This document shows, piece by piece, positions 5,967-6,842 of a stretch of 6,842 nt of DNA. How positions within the stretch are numbered: position 1 is the first letter of the stretch; each line of letters starts with the position of its first letter. The stretch spans positions 1 to 6,842 of the forward strand of contig JAKAHF010000122.1 of NCBI GenBank assembly GCA_021815245.1, read 5' to 3'. The notes below the pieces were generated by a model. It saw only the letters and a list, made by a program, of their open reading frames with translations, did no database searches and was not told where the DNA came from. The position numbers and the translations under genes were made by a program. The stretch is from Actinomycetes bacterium (GTDB taxonomy: Bacteria; Actinomycetota; Thermoleophilia; RBG-16-64-13).

Positions 5967-6061
5967 CTAGCCACCAGCTGTACCATCAATTCCCCCTCGT
6001 GGACCTCGACGAGATGTCGGGATCGCGTGAACGTAACCGGCCAGTGAGAATCCTGCTCCAG
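5963..6061 (-). CDS. Possible small ORF or 3' gene remnant overlapping the next gene by ATGA
   Basis: One frame directly after the attC reads LEQDSHWPVTFTRSRHLVEVHEGELMVQLVAR and stops at TGA 5965-5963, which overlaps the start ATG of the following membrane-protein gene (ATGA). The composition looks protein-like, but no ATG, GTG or TTG serves as an early start. A CTG at 6061 lies 5 nt after an AGGGGGG Shine-Dalgarno; an internal ATG also exists near the end. It could be a CTG-started leader peptide coupled to the next gene, the tail of a gene that lost its 5' part, or chance. The rest of the 108-bp leader shows no other feature. Confidence 0.22.
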   Translation of the reverse strand: MEQDSHWPVTFTRSRHLVEVHEGELMVQLVAR

Positions 6062-6074
6062 GGCGCCCCCCTGT

Positions 6075-6157
6075 GCCCAACGTGCTGCGCATGAGCGGCG
6101 CTACCAAGCACTGGGGTGAGCTTGGCTCACGGCGTCCGCTCGATGCGCTTGTTGGGC
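6075..6157 (-). other. Integron attC site (near-canonical)
   Basis: On the minus strand the 83-bp site begins GCCCAAC (R'', perfect RYYYAAC) and ends GTTGGGC (R', perfect GTTRRRY). The left L box GCGCAT-C-GAGCGG-A-CGCC pairs with the right box CGCCGCTCATGCGC, leaving two unpaired bases on the left side. On the folded plus (bottom) strand these are G and T, the same kinds of base as the known extra-helical bases of attC. The apex is a CCAAGC/GCTTGG stem. The polarity places the cassettes' coding direction on the minus strand, in agreement with all genes here. Confidence 0.92.
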
Positions 6158-6221
6158 CGCCCGCCTGTGGTTACCGGCTAATCCAGATCCGCGGTCCGTC
6201 CGACGACAGGGCCATTGCCCA

Positions 6222-6254
6222 CAGCCATACCGCAGTCGCACCGCAGCCATACCG
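6222..6254. repeat. Short tandem-like direct repeat
   Basis: An exact 11-bp repeat, CAGCCATACCG, occurs at 6222-6232 and 6244-6254 (period 22 bp). It lies in the 119-bp stretch between the end of the two-TM gene and the attC at 6075-6157. No gene lies in that stretch. The repeat may be leftover coding or tail sequence of the cassette. Confidence 0.45.
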
Positions 6255-6276
6255 ACCAGAACGCTTCCTGCTTCCG

Positions 6277-6842
6277 CTATCTCTCGGCATCCAAGGTGAT
6301 TCCGGACCTCAAGAACCGATTCGCCACCGGAGACGGAGACTGTGACCATCTAAGCTCCGGCCTCTTCTGGTCCCTGAAGAGCGAGTATCGCTCGAGAATA
6401 AGAACCAGGCTGGAGACTAGCAGCGGCGCGCCAAGACGTAGGCCAAACTGCGAAAAACTCGATGCATTGGGCGTGAAGGACAGAGTAGCTTCTAGGCACA
6501 GACCAAGGACAAAGAGACCCAGAAAGATGTAGCCCCTATTCTGCAGAAACAAGAACCGGCTGAAGCGCGTTATGCCACCCGTCCAGGACGCGAACAGAAA
6601 CCCGGCTTCGCTTTTGCGCTCTCTCATTTCGCAGTACGTAAGCTCGAGGCTCGACTGAGTCACATGGTCGTGAGTACCGAGTCTTCTCATTATCGCACTG
6701 ACGACATCATGACTGGTTGGGAGAAGCCTCCGGAACTCGGAGTTTCGCAGTCGCAGCCGCACAATCCTGGAGGTCTCTTCAACGCTAATCGAGGCAACTG
6801 TTCGCTCGTGGAAGTCCCTCGCGACCCAGCGGAGGGTTTGGC
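6277..6842 (-). CDS. Two-TM membrane protein of unknown function, start beyond the window
   Basis: The frame is open from the window's right edge, with 187 codons visible, to a stop at 6277. There is a possible internal GTG start at 6762, but the coding character continues upstream of it (WVARDFHERTVASISVEETSRIVRLRLR), so the gene very likely begins outside the window. The visible protein has a soluble, Arg-rich N-terminal part. Two hydrophobic helices follow, at about residues 103-121 (YIFLGLFVLGLCLEATLSF) and 135-150 (LGAPLLVSSLVLILE). The C-terminal tail is basic (DQKRPELRWSQ...). Both ends are therefore predicted on the same side of the membrane, probably the cytoplasm. I recognise no family. 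It is the gene of the cassette closed by the attC at 6075-6157. Confidence 0.8.
   Translation of the reverse strand, partial: QTLRWVARDFHERTVASISVEETSRIVRLRLRNSEFRRLLPTSHDVVSAIMRRLGTHDHVTQSSLELTYCEMRERKSEAGFLFASWTGGITRFSRFLFLQNRGYIFLGLFVLGLCLEATLSFTPNASSFSQFGLRLGAPLLVSSLVLILERYSLFRDQKRPELRWSQSPSPVANRFLRSGITLDAER

Noticed and set aside
1..6842. CRISPR arrays, tRNA or rRNA genes
   Set aside because: I saw no regularly spaced repeats beyond one short pair at 6222-6254, and no cloverleaf or rRNA-like sequence.

Overview
The window is a GC-rich bacterial segment in which every credible gene lies on the minus strand. Genes are read right to left below. The layout is that of an integron gene-cassette array: short genes of unrelated type with little space between them, separated by palindromic sites. 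The site at 6075-6157 has all the hallmarks of an integron attC: RYYYAAC and GTTRRRY ends, paired L boxes, and two extra-helical bases on one side. A second site at 4912-4995 keeps the same L-box structure but has decayed ends. A third, at 1034-1160, has good ends and overlaps a stop codon. Two more degenerate candidates lie at 3327-3405 and 2828-2949. No integrase gene or attI is visible, so this is an array interior or an integrase-less attC cluster. The host taxon cannot be fixed from cassette genes.

From right to left: (1) a membrane protein with two TM segments, its start beyond the window edge (6277-6842), followed by attC 6075-6157. (2) A single-TM protein of unknown function (5115-5966), possibly preceded by a tiny coupled ORF, followed by the decayed attC 4912-4995. 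(3) Two ORFs that look like parts of one functional unit, a 118-aa protein (4542-4898) and a 331-aa coiled-coil protein (3388-4383). They are separated by a 159-bp imperfect palindrome flanked by a 3-bp direct repeat. Removing the palindrome and one repeat copy leaves an ATGA stop/start overlap. (4) A 128-aa protein with a C-terminal four-cysteine cluster (2931-3317). (5) The pair tcmP (1874-2797) and DUF5131/Gp37-Gp68 (1155-1877), overlapping by GTGA. tcmP carries an in-frame amber codon inside its first conserved motif. (6) attC 1034-1160, then a DEDDh exonuclease-BRCT protein (134-1018). (7) At the left edge, the possible start of another membrane or secreted protein.

The recognisable functions are nucleic-acid related: a proofreading-type exonuclease with BRCT, a radical-SAM-like three-Cys protein with its methyltransferase-like partner, and a possible zinc ribbon. 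This fits the accessory and possibly defence-like cargo common in cassette arrays, but no defence function is demonstrated. The most unusual items are the palindrome inserted at a stop/start overlap, and the amber codon in tcmP.
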